A stretch of 47,861 nucleotides of DNA from Gemmatimonadota bacterium. GTDB taxonomy: Bacteria > Gemmatimonadota > Gemmatimonadetes > Gemmatimonadales > Gemmatimonadaceae. Location of the stretch: positions 1-47,861 of the forward strand of contig CANHJV010000008.1 of assembly GCA_947461225.1 (NCBI GenBank), in the 5' to 3' direction. The position numbers were made by a program, and so were the translations under genes. This document shows, one piece after another, positions 15,701 to 24,376 of this stretch (its first letter is position 1; the number at the start of each line of letters is the position of its first letter). Below the pieces are notes generated by a model, which was not told the origin of the DNA, did not search any database, and saw nothing but the letters and a program-made list of their open reading frames with translations.

Positions 15701-17413
15701 GGGACCGTCGACTTGCGTGACGCCGTGGCCGGACGCGTGCGCTTCGGGGATCTGTTCGCCACGGCGCACTACGACTCGCTGCGCTTGCAGGTCGATGGCG
15801 CCTTGCGCCTCGGGGGCAAGCCGGCGCTGCAGGCCTCCGCCTCGTTGCCGCTCGATCTCGCACTCGTGGGCAACCGAACGCGTCAGCTCGATCAGCCGCT
15901 CACCGGGCGTATCGTGACCGCGCAAACCGACCTCGCGCTGCTCGAGTCGGTGTTCCCCGACGTCACGCGCGCCCGCGGGACGCTGTTCACCGACGTCGCG
16001 CTCACGGGCACGTGGGATCGCCCCCGCCTGCGCGGTGAGATGCGGCTCGACAGCGCGTCGCTCTCGCTCGACAACCTCGGCATCCGCCTCGACCAGGCGC
16101 GCGCTGACATCGGCCTCTTCGGCGACAGCATTCTGATTCGCCGTATCGGCGCGACGAGCGGCACCCCGCGGGACTCGATCGGCATCAGCGGTTCGATCGG
16201 TATCCAGGAAATCGCCAATCCGACCTTCGATCTGCGATTGGCGGCCAACGAGTTTCAGGCGGTGGACAAGCCGCGGACGGCGTCGATCGTGATGTCGACG
16301 ACCACGCCGATCACGTTGACCGGATCCCGCGATGCGCCACGCGTGAAGGGTGCCGTGCGAATCGATCGGGGACGCGTCTATATCCGCGCCCTCGCGCAGC
16401 GTCGTGCGCTCGATCTCACTGACAATCTCGACATCATCGATACCACCCGCTTCGGGGTGAATGGGCTGCTGCCATCGGCCCCGCGGGCGATCATGCAGAA
16501 CCTGCAGCTCGACAACGTGCGCGTGAGTATTGGCGATGACGTGTGGCTGCGCTCGCCCGAGGCCAACCTCAAGCTGGGTGGCGGCCTGCGCGTCACACGC
16601 GCCCTGTCGCGCGACGGCCAGGTGCCGCGGCTCGCGTTGGCCGACTCACTCACGGTGGACCGCGGTACCTACCAGCTCAACCTCGGCATCGCCCGCCCCG
16701 GGTTCGAAGTCGAGCGTGGTCTCGTGCGCTTTTTCGGTGACCCCGACCTCGAGCCCGCGCTCGATATCACCGCACTGCATACGATCCGTGAGACGCGCCC
16801 GAACTCCAATCGGCAGGACGTGCGGATTCGGGTGAACATCGCCGGGACGATCGACCGGCCCACGCTGGCACTGTCCAGCGCCGACAACCCGCCGCTCCCC
16901 GAGAGCGACATGTTGAGCTACCTCGTGACCGGCGAGCCGGCCTACGCCCTGTTGGGTACGCCGTACGCCGAGCAGGGGGCCACGCTCGCCCTCCGGTTGG
17001 CGGGCAGCTATCTGTCGAGCCGATTGGCCGGCGGTCGTTTCGATGTGGTGCAGGTGGAGCCGACGGCCCTCAATCCCGGGGACGCCGCCAATCTGCGCGA
17101 GAATGGCCTGGGGATCCTTGCCTCCACTCGGGTGGGTGTGGGCGGGCAAATTGCCCGAAATACGTACTTTACGTTCAGCACCGGGCTGTGTGGGTTGTCC
17201 AGCCAGACGTCGGGAGGCGGCGACGCGCTGTCCTTGTTTGCGCAGGGGCTGGGGGTGAAGGTGGAGCGGCGCTTCGAGGGAGGGTTGAGCGTGGCGCTTG
17301 GCCTCGAGCCGGGCTCCAGTGCCCAAGCCTGCGGCCGGTTGGGGATCAGCCGCACGTTCCAGCAGACGCCGCCGCAGATCGGCATCGACTTCTTTCGCAG
17401 CTGGACCTTCTGA
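12746..17413 (+). CDS. tamB: Translocation and assembly module protein TamB (DUF490 family)
   Basis: 1555 residues. The acidic N-terminus is followed by a single membrane helix at about residues 38-65 (VVLATAAALLTVVALVVGGVAAL), which anchors it in the inner membrane. A long repetitive beta-rich periplasmic body follows, with the AsmA/TamB-like start DIRSADGTPFLSSGPIRITYDPRDLLDRR. The C-terminal 300 residues match the conserved TamB domain (IDRGRVYIRAL, LGGGLRVTR, VTGEPAYALLGTP, and final RLGISRTFQQTPPQIGIDFFRSWTF segment). The ATG overlaps the tamA TGA by one base. Length is larger than E. coli TamB (about 1260) but within the family range. TamB-like proteins are thought to form a grooved bridge for lipids between membranes. 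Confidence 0.92.
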   Translation: MRDDQVVNEPDDDAFDEDAIDGDASPSGTRGPRRIRRRTVVLATAAALLTVVALVVGGVAALTQTDRGRAVIMRALVPVISSAIPGKLYVGKVSGTLFTDIAIDSIDIRSADGTPFLSSGPIRITYDPRDLLDRRIIVKSLDVTRPSITMIDYGNDDWNWKRALRKTGILSSKSKSRFGEYIVIDTATIRELTFTARLPWVLSDTLKGAKRDSALTFNLTRLDGEVRRDGNRFVRVYRFVRGGLALGRSRLADPDSAGMKLAMRKMDVVWIYPPFWFRNMKSTVRRVSDTLWMDDVSFQLANSGAHGSAKVVWGSGLPVRYDVKLKGDSVAMADMSWIDETLPWSGGGSTFITIKNDPKNLAILEYGLRDMDAHALNSRLKGNMTFAVGGPVLEVNDVDLELLPANTKLLRWFNGEPFPYDWQGNVTGRVIARGGPVTNWQLDDAQLTFADTHVPGAISRARVKGMVDIFTPAEAILKGVDLELQQLDMRTPRFVNPLFPELNGFARGTMRLDSLWYDAFFSKADIEHVDGPGLPSRFTGDGHFTLLDEGVKFDVDMQAVPLSYTTMSRSYPSLPLRGSAVGRIKAAGMAEQFDVQTTLAGEGGELSFVGRADALEPEMGATGEWRLRGGNLQNLLGDNRYPITSLSMLGTVDMSAATIETLRGSLRATVDQFSRVADARLFGGTAVVSFDSGHVRVDTLTIESSAVRLTAQGGLGITKERRDSLSISMIVDSLGGLRQWLSPADSTKRAFVLASDTLRGSFELSGQLSGSIDTLDRRGLDLRLRGDARDVIVATSRTQRASVDLSVRDLLRGANGALSATMDSANFAGIDIASAAGQSTLRGGLAERFGVQMRTPSESRVAIAGGVTRNGDSTVVNIDTLTLRVDSASVRPRGFSLAAPAMLRFMPGANGTLGSLDSLVLQHTDTGRIAIRGGLAAGGVVNGRLDADRVALADIGRLLRKSGLTRGTASATIAVSGTRDQPRLDGTVDLRDAVAGRVRFGDLFATAHYDSLRLQVDGALRLGGKPALQASASLPLDLALVGNRTRQLDQPLTGRIVTAQTDLALLESVFPDVTRARGTLFTDVALTGTWDRPRLRGEMRLDSASLSLDNLGIRLDQARADIGLFGDSILIRRIGATSGTPRDSIGISGSIGIQEIANPTFDLRLAANEFQAVDKPRTASIVMSTTTPITLTGSRDAPRVKGAVRIDRGRVYIRALAQRRALDLTDNLDIIDTTRFGVNGLLPSAPRAIMQNLQLDNVRVSIGDDVWLRSPEANLKLGGGLRVTRALSRDGQVPRLALADSLTVDRGTYQLNLGIARPGFEVERGLVRFFGDPDLEPALDITALHTIRETRPNSNRQDVRIRVNIAGTIDRPTLALSSADNPPLPESDMLSYLVTGEPAYALLGTPYAEQGATLALRLAGSYLSSRLAGGRFDVVQVEPTALNPGDAANLRENGLGILASTRVGVGGQIARNTYFTFSTGLCGLSSQTSGGGDALSLFAQGLGVKVERRFEGGLSVALGLEPGSSAQACGRLGISRTFQQTPPQIGIDFFRSWTF

Positions 17414-17476
17414 GTTCGGGCGGGCTGCGCGGTAGCATGTTTCCACCGGCCGTCCCCGTTCGTCGTCATCGGCCAG

Positions 17477-20400
17477 ATGTCATCGACCATGCCTCCCCCT
17501 TCAAGTCTCTCGGCGCTCTCGCTGACCGAGTCGCTCGACGCGATCGACCGCGCCGAGTCGACCCATGCGCGCGTGGAAGTCACGGCTGCGCTGCTGCACG
17601 AGATGGGGTTCGACCGGGTGGTGATCTCGCTGCGCGACGCGTCGCTGAATCCCATCTCGGTGGTGCGGGCGGGACTGCCGGAAACGGCATCGCTCACCGG
17701 GCTCGCCCTGAAGCCGCTGCCGGGCGCCGTCTGGCGTCGTCGCCTCTCGAATCTGGAGCGTTTTCGCGTCGGTGATCTGCACCTGCTCGACGGCAGCGAT
17801 CCGTGGGTCTCCCGCGAGTTCTTCGGCGTCGAACCAAAGGCGGCCGGCGACGGTCACACTTGGCTGCCCACCGATCTGATCGTCGCGCTCCTCCGCGGCT
17901 CTGATGGTGAGATGCTTGGCATCGTGAAGCTGGCTGGTCCCCGGGATGGTCGTCGGCCCAGCGAAGTCCGCCGGCGCGACATCAGCGCGATTACGCGCCA
18001 TCTGGCGGCGCGCGTGGCCTATGACGCCCTGCGGGCCTTGGCCGAACGGCGTCACGAGCGGCTCTTACGATTGCAGGAGGCCGGCGCCTCGCTCACGCGT
18101 TCGCTCGACGAGCACGAGATCATGCGCGAGCTCACGCGTCAGGTGCAGCTGGCCGTGCGCGCCGATGGCGTAGCGGTGCTGATCCCGGATCTCGACGCCG
18201 ACATCCTCACGACGGCCCTGCGCATCGTGCGCGGTGTGGAACGGGCCCGCGGCCCGGTACGTCTGGGCGAGGGCATCGTGGCGGAAGTGGCGCGCACCGG
18301 ACTTCCGGTGCGTGTGGGCGATCGCGATGCCGATCGCACCCGAGAACGCGCCGGCCTCATCTCGCCGCTTTCGATGTACGACGTGGTGGGGGAATCGGGC
18401 GCGGCCACGTCGGTGCTCGCGGTGCCGGTGCGCGTGGGCATTCGATTGCTCGGCGTGCTCGCCGTACACTCCACGAATGCCGACGTGTACACGGCCGAAG
18501 ACGAGGAAGTGCTCTCCACGATGGCGTCGCAGGCGGCCACTGCGATCGCCAACGCCCGCCGATACGCTGAGAGCGAACGCGAACGTCGTACCACCGAGGC
18601 GCTGGCCGATGTAGCGCGCGCCGTCGGCGAATCGCTCCGCCTCGGCGAAGTGTTGCGCCTCATTCTGCGCCATACGGTCTCGCTGCTCGGCGTCGAAGGC
18701 GCCTGTGTCGCGCTGCGGACCGGCGAGTATCTGCACATCGTGGCCTCGATCGGCAGCGCCGATGTGCTCAGTGGCGTGCATCTGCCCGTTACCGGCAGTG
18801 TGATCGGACGCTCGGTGGTGTCGAACGAGCTGATTGTATTGAACGACGGGAGCACCGAATCTGCGCTCCATCGGATGGTGCAGCATCTCGCGCCGATTCA
18901 GCGCATGGTGATTGCCCCGCTCATCACGGGCCGCGGCACGATCGGCTCAATTGCCGTGATCAATCGCGATCGCCCGTTCGATCAGGACGATGCCAAGGTC
19001 CTGCAGCGTCTCGCCGATCAGGTCGCCGTCGCGATCGTGAACGCGCGCCTGTTCGAGGAAGTCGAGAAAGCGACGCGCGAGTGGAAGGTGGCATTCGACA
19101 GCACGGCCAGCGGTATCGTGGTACTCGAGGAATCGCTCACGGTGAGCCGTTGCAACGCGCGCGCGGCGGATCTGTGCGGTACGACAATTCCGGCGTTGCT
19201 GGGTCGACGCTTCCGCGATGCGCTCGTGGGCAGCAGCGACACGATGGAAGCAAGCGCCGTCGATCAATTCATCTCCCGCGCGTTGGAACACGGCGTCCCC
19301 ACGCGTGAACTCGTGCGCGATGACGCCACCGGTCGCCTGTTCTCGCTGCTTGCGGCACCGCACCCTGATGGCGGTTGTGTCATCACGTTCGACGACGTGA
19401 CGGATTCGCACCGCATGGCGGAACGGCATCGCAAGGTGCTCGATACGGTGTTTGACGCGATCGTGATCACCGATCTCGAGGGGCGCATCACCTTCGCGAA
19501 TCCGGCGTCGCACATGCTGTTCCGTCGGCCGAATCTCGAGGGCGAGGCCGTCGTCAACCTCACGCCCGCTGAATGGATCGAGAGCGTGCAGGCGTTCGAA
19601 CGACTGGCCCGCGAGGGTGAAGGACAGCAGTACGAATGTGAGGTGCTGCGCGCCGATGGCGAGCGTCGTCGGGTGCGCGTGAGCTCCGCTCCGCTGATTG
19701 AGCTGGGGCAGATCACGGGCACCGTCGCCTGCCTGCACGACATCACGGAGCGACGTGCCGAGCTGCGAGCCCGCGAGCGGTCCGAATCGTTGAACATGCG
19801 GCTCGTGGAAGCGGCGACCGACGCGATCTGCACGGTGGATCTCCATGGCCGGTTCACCTCGGTGAACGCGGGCTTCCTGACCGCAGCCGGCTTGCGACGT
19901 GAAGAGGTCCTTGATCAGCACTTCGCCTCGATGGTGGATCCAGTCGACCGGCCGACGGCCCTCGCGATGGTGGCCGAGACACTCGCGGGCCACCGCCGAC
20001 GACTACAGGTGCGGTTCCTCGGCGCGAACGGGTCGCGCATGGGCATGATCACCACGGCGCCGATTCACGAGCAGGGCGAGGTGGTGGGGGCGCTCGGCAT
20101 CATTCGTGACGTGACGAGCGACGAGATCGCGCGCGAATCGGACGCGCAGCAGGCACGCATGGCGGCGGTCGGACAGTCGCTGAGCCACGTGGCGAACGAG
20201 CTGAACAACCCGCTGGCGAGCCTGCTGGCTGTGGCGGAGTTGCAGGCCACGTCGCCAACGATGCTGCCGCAGGATCGTCGCGTGATCGAACAGATCTGTG
20301 ACCAGGCGCGCCGGGCGTCGCGGATCGTGTCGCAGCTACTCGACTCTACCGGCGAAGCCCCCCACACGTCGGGCGAGCGTCAACGGGTGGACGTGAACGC

Positions 20401-21265
20401 CCTGGTCCGCCGCGCGATCGAGTTGCACGGGTACGGACGGCGCGAGCATGGTATCGTGGTCGAGTTCACCGCCGCGCCGGATCTTCCGGCGATTTCCGGC
20501 GATGCGATTCAGCTGCAGCAGGCCGTGTCGAATCTGCTGGTGAATGCCGAGGAGGCGCTCGTCGACTTCGATGGCACGCGTCTGATCCGCGTGATCACCC
20601 GCGAAGGGGAGCATGGCGTGGACGTGCAGGTGACCGATACGGGCCCCGGCATCACGTCGCATCATCTGGCGCGCATCCTCGAGCCGATGTTCACGACGCG
20701 CAACGCGTTGGGACACCGCGGACTCGGCCTCACGATTGCGCATGCGATCGTCCGGGATCACGGCGGCTCGCTGGACGTGCGCTCGCGTGCGGGTGAAGGG
20801 GCGGCGTTCACGCTGTCCTTCCCGGTGTCGGTCGCCACGCCGGCCACCGCCGATGACGCCAGCGACGGCCACGACCACGCGGTGGCTGTGGCCACGGGAT
20901 CGATCCTCCTGATCGAAGACGAGGCGACGCTGCGGAGTGCGATCAGCCGATTCCTGCGGAACACGGGCTATACGGTTGATGTGGCTGAGGGGGGGGGCGA
21001 CGCGCTCGACCTGTTGGCGGAGCGGTCGTACGATCTGATTCTGCTGGATCTCCGCATGAAGGGCATTGCGGGGGAGCAGGTGTACGAGCTGATCGAGTCA
21101 CGGGATCCCGAGCAGGCCCGCCGGATCGTGTTCATGACCGGTGACTTGCACAGTGACGCCGCGTCGCGGTTCATTCGCATGACCGGTCGGCCGGTGCTGG
21201 CCAAGCCGTTCACGCTGGGTGACCTGGAGTCCCGCGTGGCCCAGTTGATTCAGGGGTCGCGTTAA
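17477..21265 (+). CDS. Hybrid sensor histidine kinase with GAF and PAS sensors and C-terminal receiver
   Basis: 1262 residues with no membrane segment, so a cytoplasmic sensor. Order: a GAF-like domain at about residues 10-180; a second GAF at 195-365; a third GAF at 365-535; PAS domains at 536-645, 650-765 and 773-882; the HisKA dimerisation helix with phospho-acceptor H904 in SHVANELNNPL; a HATPase domain with N-box LLVNAEEAL near 1020, G1 DTGPGI and G2 RGLGLTIAHAIV; then a receiver domain from about 1143 with acidic residues in LIEDEA, phospho-acceptor D1191 in LLDLRMK, switch T in FMTGD and K in LAKPF. All catalytic residues are present. Such proteins sense small ligands, light or redox state and pass phosphate to an internal receiver. 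No obvious cofactor residue (for example a haem or phytochrome Cys) is identifiable. Output partner unknown. Confidence 0.93.
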   Translation: MSSTMPPPSSLSALSLTESLDAIDRAESTHARVEVTAALLHEMGFDRVVISLRDASLNPISVVRAGLPETASLTGLALKPLPGAVWRRRLSNLERFRVGDLHLLDGSDPWVSREFFGVEPKAAGDGHTWLPTDLIVALLRGSDGEMLGIVKLAGPRDGRRPSEVRRRDISAITRHLAARVAYDALRALAERRHERLLRLQEAGASLTRSLDEHEIMRELTRQVQLAVRADGVAVLIPDLDADILTTALRIVRGVERARGPVRLGEGIVAEVARTGLPVRVGDRDADRTRERAGLISPLSMYDVVGESGAATSVLAVPVRVGIRLLGVLAVHSTNADVYTAEDEEVLSTMASQAATAIANARRYAESERERRTTEALADVARAVGESLRLGEVLRLILRHTVSLLGVEGACVALRTGEYLHIVASIGSADVLSGVHLPVTGSVIGRSVVSNELIVLNDGSTESALHRMVQHLAPIQRMVIAPLITGRGTIGSIAVINRDRPFDQDDAKVLQRLADQVAVAIVNARLFEEVEKATREWKVAFDSTASGIVVLEESLTVSRCNARAADLCGTTIPALLGRRFRDALVGSSDTMEASAVDQFISRALEHGVPTRELVRDDATGRLFSLLAAPHPDGGCVITFDDVTDSHRMAERHRKVLDTVFDAIVITDLEGRITFANPASHMLFRRPNLEGEAVVNLTPAEWIESVQAFERLAREGEGQQYECEVLRADGERRRVRVSSAPLIELGQITGTVACLHDITERRAELRARERSESLNMRLVEAATDAICTVDLHGRFTSVNAGFLTAAGLRREEVLDQHFASMVDPVDRPTALAMVAETLAGHRRRLQVRFLGANGSRMGMITTAPIHEQGEVVGALGIIRDVTSDEIARESDAQQARMAAVGQSLSHVANELNNPLASLLAVAELQATSPTMLPQDRRVIEQICDQARRASRIVSQLLDSTGEAPHTSGERQRVDVNALVRRAIELHGYGRREHGIVVEFTAAPDLPAISGDAIQLQQAVSNLLVNAEEALVDFDGTRLIRVITREGEHGVDVQVTDTGPGITSHHLARILEPMFTTRNALGHRGLGLTIAHAIVRDHGGSLDVRSRAGEGAAFTLSFPVSVATPATADDASDGHDHAVAVATGSILLIEDEATLRSAISRFLRNTGYTVDVAEGGGDALDLLAERSYDLILLDLRMKGIAGEQVYELIESRDPEQARRIVFMTGDLHSDAASRFIRMTGRPVLAKPFTLGDLESRVAQLIQGSR

Positions 21266-21378
21266 CTTACCGGGATGACCCCTGGGAGTCGCTCGGCGAC
21301 GGGATTTCTGCCGTCGCGGCGAGCGCGGCGACGATGTCGCGGTAACCCACGAAATCCCCCTCTGCTGAGAGTCTTCCG

Positions 21379-22137
21379 TTGGGCACTGCGCTGACGCTCT
21401 CCACCGCCGACCGATTCACGGTCCGATCGGCCATCGCTCCACTCCTTGGCGATGCGCGGATCTCCGCACCACTCACGTCACAGCTGCTGGCTGGTGAAAT
21501 GCTCCAGCTGGTGGACGGCCGCGGCGACTGGCTGCACGTACGCGGCGCCGACGACTACGAAGGGTGGACGCACGTCGGCTTTCTCATGCCGTTCACCGGC
21601 ACCGAGGCCACGTGGCGCATTTCCCTCGGGTGCGTGACCTGCGATGCCGATGGAGCCCGGCGCGCCCTGCCGCTTGGTGCACGCGTGGCCCCGGGGCTCG
21701 ACGTGGTTGAAGGCGTGGCCATCGACCCCGCTGCGCGCGCCGCACAGTTCCCCCGAGACCGCGACGCGATCGTGCACAGCGCGCGCACCCTGTTCACCGG
21801 TACCAGTTACCTGTGGGGCGGCGTCACGCCATGGGGCGTGGACTGCTCCGGCTTGGTGCAGCGGATCTTCGCGCTCCACGGCGTACCGCTGCGGAGAGAC
21901 GCGTGGCAGCAGGCGGCCGACGCGGTGCTGGTCTCGGACGGCGTGACCGCCGATCACGCTCCCGGCGATCTCCTGTTCTTCTCCGATCGCGACGACCGGC
22001 GCATCACGCACGTCGGCATCGCCACCGGCGACGGCGGCATGATCCACAGCTCCCTCGCGCGCGGCGGCGTTTACGCGGAGAAAGAACTGTCCGCCAAGCT
22101 CAAGGAACAGAGCGTGGGAATACGACGGGCTTTTTGA
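21379..22137 (+). CDS. NlpC/P60-family peptidoglycan endopeptidase with SH3-like N-terminus
   Basis: 252 residues from a TTG start. The N-terminal 110 residues contain bacterial SH3-like segments (LLAGEMLQLVDGRGDWLHVR, YEGWTHVGFL). The C-terminal NlpC/P60 domain has GTSYLWGGVTPWGVDCSGLV with catalytic C156, then H211 in THVGIA and H223 in MIHSS. It should cut the stem peptide of peptidoglycan, as YkfC-like gamma-D-glutamyl-diaminopimelate hydrolases do. No signal peptide is visible, so it is either cytoplasmic, acting on recycled muropeptides, or the start is misplaced. The TTG has only a weak GAGA upstream. The 113-bp gap before it (21266-21378) contains nothing I recognise. Confidence 0.85.
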   Translation: MGTALTLSTADRFTVRSAIAPLLGDARISAPLTSQLLAGEMLQLVDGRGDWLHVRGADDYEGWTHVGFLMPFTGTEATWRISLGCVTCDADGARRALPLGARVAPGLDVVEGVAIDPAARAAQFPRDRDAIVHSARTLFTGTSYLWGGVTPWGVDCSGLVQRIFALHGVPLRRDAWQQAADAVLVSDGVTADHAPGDLLFFSDRDDRRITHVGIATGDGGMIHSSLARGGVYAEKELSAKLKEQSVGIRRAF

Positions 22138-22143
22138 ACTGCT

Positions 22144-22222
22144 AACGGCGCGAAGAGTGAACGGCGCCGTTCACCTTAGCGCCCTTGACTCTTCGCGCCG
22201 TTCACTCTTCGCGCCGTTCATC
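22144..22222. repeat. 16-nt-word inverted repeat element, family C, copy 2 (perfect 24-bp stem)
   Basis: Bases 22144-22167 and 22195-22218 are exact reverse complements over 24 bp, around a 27-nt loop. The right side is a tandem run of the word GCGCCGTTCACTCTTC (units at 22164-22178, 22179-22194, 22195-22210, then partial). It fills the convergent gap between the NlpC/P60 gene and the minus-strand gene ending at 22226, so it may serve as a two-way terminator. Copy 1 is at 8555-8842. Confidence 0.85.
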
Positions 22223-22225
22223 AGC

Positions 22226-22651
22226 TCACGACACCATGCCTGCTGGTCCACCCGGCGCGATGGGTTGTCCTTTCACGTACAGCATCGCTTCGCCGCGCTT
22301 TTCGTCGCGGAGTTCCACGATCATGCGGTAATCGCCCGTGACATCGAGCGGCAGGTCGAGCTGCACGATCACCGGCATGTCGAGTTCCGTGGTGCCGGGC
22401 GGTGGCGGGGCGATGGAGAGTTCGGCGTTCGACACCCACAGTTCGGTGCCGCGCGGGTTGACCCAGCGGAGCGTCATCGCATGATCGCCGGCATCGCTGG
22501 GGAGGGCCTTGATGCGCACCACGAAGGTGGCGCGTGGGTGCAGGGCAGGGAGCTGACCGACATGGACGGCATCGAACACGCCCAGAATGTTCAGCTTCCC
22601 TTCCTGGGAGATGTTTGCCGCGTCGGCAAAGAGCGCAAAGGAGACATGCAT
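22226..22651 (-). CDS. Conserved small protein of unknown function (DUF6941-like)
   Basis: 141 residues. The N-terminus reads MHVSFALFADAANISQEGKL followed by NILGVFDAVHVGQLPA, then a beta-rich body (TFVVRIKALPSDAGDHAMTL) and a Pro/Gly-rich tail. No signal peptide, membrane helix or catalytic motif is seen. The pattern of a short N-terminal strand, an 'ADAA..(G)KLNILGVFD' core and beta strands recalls the family catalogued as DUF6941; I am not certain of that number. No function can be given. The start ATG at 22651 is chosen because the frame before it has no protein-like character. It is divergent from the EamA gene with a 70-bp gap. Confidence 0.7.
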   Translation of the reverse strand: MHVSFALFADAANISQEGKLNILGVFDAVHVGQLPALHPRATFVVRIKALPSDAGDHAMTLRWVNPRGTELWVSNAELSIAPPPPGTTELDMPVIVQLDLPLDVTGDYRMIVELRDEKRGEAMLYVKGQPIAPGGPAGMVS

Positions 22652-22706
22652 GGGGGGAAGGTACCGGCGGTACGTCGGGGATTCCACCCGCTGCGCGCGA
22701 CGTACC

Positions 22707-22712
22707 TAGATT
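22707..22712 (+). promoter_or_regulatory. Minus-10 element of the EamA transporter gene
   Basis: TAGATT ends 9 bp before the ATG at 22722, with no Shine-Dalgarno sequence, so the leader would be zero to three bases. TAGATT also occurs before tgt and before the DUF3299 gene. Confidence 0.45.
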
Positions 22713-22721
22713 GCAGGCATC

Positions 22722-23687
22722 ATGACTTCCCCTCAGACTCCAGCGGTTGCGCCCCGTCCGGGCTTCGGGACGACCGATCTCGGGCTGGTGGTCATGTCGC
22801 TCATCTGGGGCATCAATTACAGCGTGGTCAAGGCGGGGCTGCGCACACTCTCGCCGCTCACGTTCAGCGGGCTGCGGGTGGCGCTGGCGGCCATCGTCCT
22901 GTTCACGATCGCGGCGTTCGTGCGCGACACCAAGCTTCCGTCGCGGCGTGACATGATCACGCTGGCGTTGCTTGGTCTCGTCGGCAACGGGTTGTATCAG
23001 CTGTTGTTCATCTTCGGGATGTCGCGTACGCGCGCCGGTGTGGCGGCGCTCGTGGTGGCGGCCGGACCGGCGTGGATCGCGATCATTTCGAGGTTGCTGG
23101 GGCGCGAGCATCTGCCGATGCGCGGATGGGGCGGGATCGGGTTGCAGCTGTTGGGTGTGGCCTGTGTGGTGGGCAGTGCGCGGGGCTTCGAAGGCGGGCG
23201 TGATGTGATGCTCGGCGCCGGGTTGATCGCGATGGGCAGCATTGCGTGGGCCACCTTCAGCGTGCTGCTGCAGCCGTATACCAAGACCGCGCATCCGCTC
23301 CACCTGTCGGCGATCACCATGGCCAGCGGGTCGTTGGTGCTGGTGTCGATTGCGCTGCCCGATCTCCTCGCGCTCGATTGGGGAGCGGTGACGCTCACCG
23401 AGTGGGGCGCAGTGACCTACGCCGGCATCGGGGCACTGGTGGTGGCCTACCTACTCTTCTATCGCGGGGTACGCGTGCTCGGTGCCACGCGTACCGCCAT
23501 GTATGGCAACCTGCAGCCGATCGTCGCGATTGCCTTCGCCTGGCTCATGCTTGGTGAGCGGCCGACCGTGTGGCAGTTGCTCGGCGCCGCGCTTATCATG
23601 GCGGGGCTGCTCTTGTCGCGCACGGCGCATGCGAGACCGATGGTGGCACGCGCGGCCGCCGTTTCATCCTCAGTCCAGACCTCGTGA
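22722..23687 (+). CDS. EamA/DMT-superfamily metabolite exporter
   Basis: 321 residues with about ten hydrophobic segments arranged as two EamA repeats (residues roughly 18-145 and 160-300). The first begins LGLVVMSLIWGINYSVVKAGL and contains LTFSGLRVALA; the second ends with NLQPIVAIAFAWLMLGERPT, the usual EamA signature near its end. This places it in the drug/metabolite transporter superfamily (RhaT/YdcZ/RarD relatives), inner-membrane exporters of amino acids or other metabolites. Substrate cannot be assigned. Its TGA overlaps the GTG start of the HAD gene (GTGA), so the downstream genes are probably co-transcribed. Confidence 0.93.
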   Translation: MTSPQTPAVAPRPGFGTTDLGLVVMSLIWGINYSVVKAGLRTLSPLTFSGLRVALAAIVLFTIAAFVRDTKLPSRRDMITLALLGLVGNGLYQLLFIFGMSRTRAGVAALVVAAGPAWIAIISRLLGREHLPMRGWGGIGLQLLGVACVVGSARGFEGGRDVMLGAGLIAMGSIAWATFSVLLQPYTKTAHPLHLSAITMASGSLVLVSIALPDLLALDWGAVTLTEWGAVTYAGIGALVVAYLLFYRGVRVLGATRTAMYGNLQPIVAIAFAWLMLGERPTVWQLLGAALIMAGLLLSRTAHARPMVARAAAVSSSVQTS

Positions 23688-24376
23688 AGCTCGTTCTGTT
23701 CGACATCGATGGCACGCTGCTCTGGTCCGACGGCGCCGGCCGTCGCGCCATGGAAAACGCCTTGCTGCGCGTATTCGGCACGACCGGCGATACCAGCTAC
23801 CGCTACGACGGCAAGACCGATCGGCAGATCGCGCGCGAACAAATGCGCGAAGCCGGCTTTACCGATGCCACAATCTCCAGTCGGCTCGACGACCTGCTCA
23901 ACGAATACGTGCACGGCCTCCATGCGGAGCTCACGCGGGAAGGTACGACGCCGGCCCGGTTATGCGATGGCATTCCGCCGCTCCTCGATGCACTGCGCGG
24001 CCACCGTGACGTCACGCTGGGTTTGCTGACGGGCAACATCGAGCGCGGCGCCCGTGCCAAGCTCAACGCCGTGCAGGTCGACTTCGAACAGTTCCGTGCG
24101 AACGCGTTCGGCTGCGATCACGAAGACCGTCCGGAGTTGCCGGCGTTCGCGCAGCGTCGCGCCCGCGAGCAGCTCGGGCTCGATATCGCCGGTGACCGCA
24201 TCGTGATCATCGGCGACACGCCGGCTGATATCCACTGCGGGCGTTCGCTCGGGGTGCGCGCCATTGGTGTCGCCACCGGCCGATACAGTACCGACGATCT
24301 CGCGGCGCACAGCCCCGCCGCCGTGTTCGCCAACCTCGCGGACACCGACGCGGTCGTGGCGGCGATCCTCGCCTGA
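23684..24376 (+). CDS. HAD-superfamily hydrolase (phosphatase)
   Basis: 230 residues from GTG at 23684, which overlaps the preceding stop. Motif I is FDIDGT with catalytic aspartates D7 and D9; a helical cap domain follows (about residues 17-90); motif II is LLTGN; motif IV is IIGDTPADIHCGRSLG with two acidic metal ligands. This is the gph/PGP-like subfamily (HAD, class I cap), typical size for phosphoglycolate-type phosphatases. If a glycolate-producing phosphatase, it would supply substrate for glycolate oxidase, whose genes start the window; the specific substrate is not shown by the sequence. A longer frame starting at 23570 is antiparallel in sense to the exporter's end and is rejected. 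Confidence 0.92.
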   Translation: MKLVLFDIDGTLLWSDGAGRRAMENALLRVFGTTGDTSYRYDGKTDRQIAREQMREAGFTDATISSRLDDLLNEYVHGLHAELTREGTTPARLCDGIPPLLDALRGHRDVTLGLLTGNIERGARAKLNAVQVDFEQFRANAFGCDHEDRPELPAFAQRRAREQLGLDIAGDRIVIIGDTPADIHCGRSLGVRAIGVATGRYSTDDLAAHSPAAVFANLADTDAVVAAILA

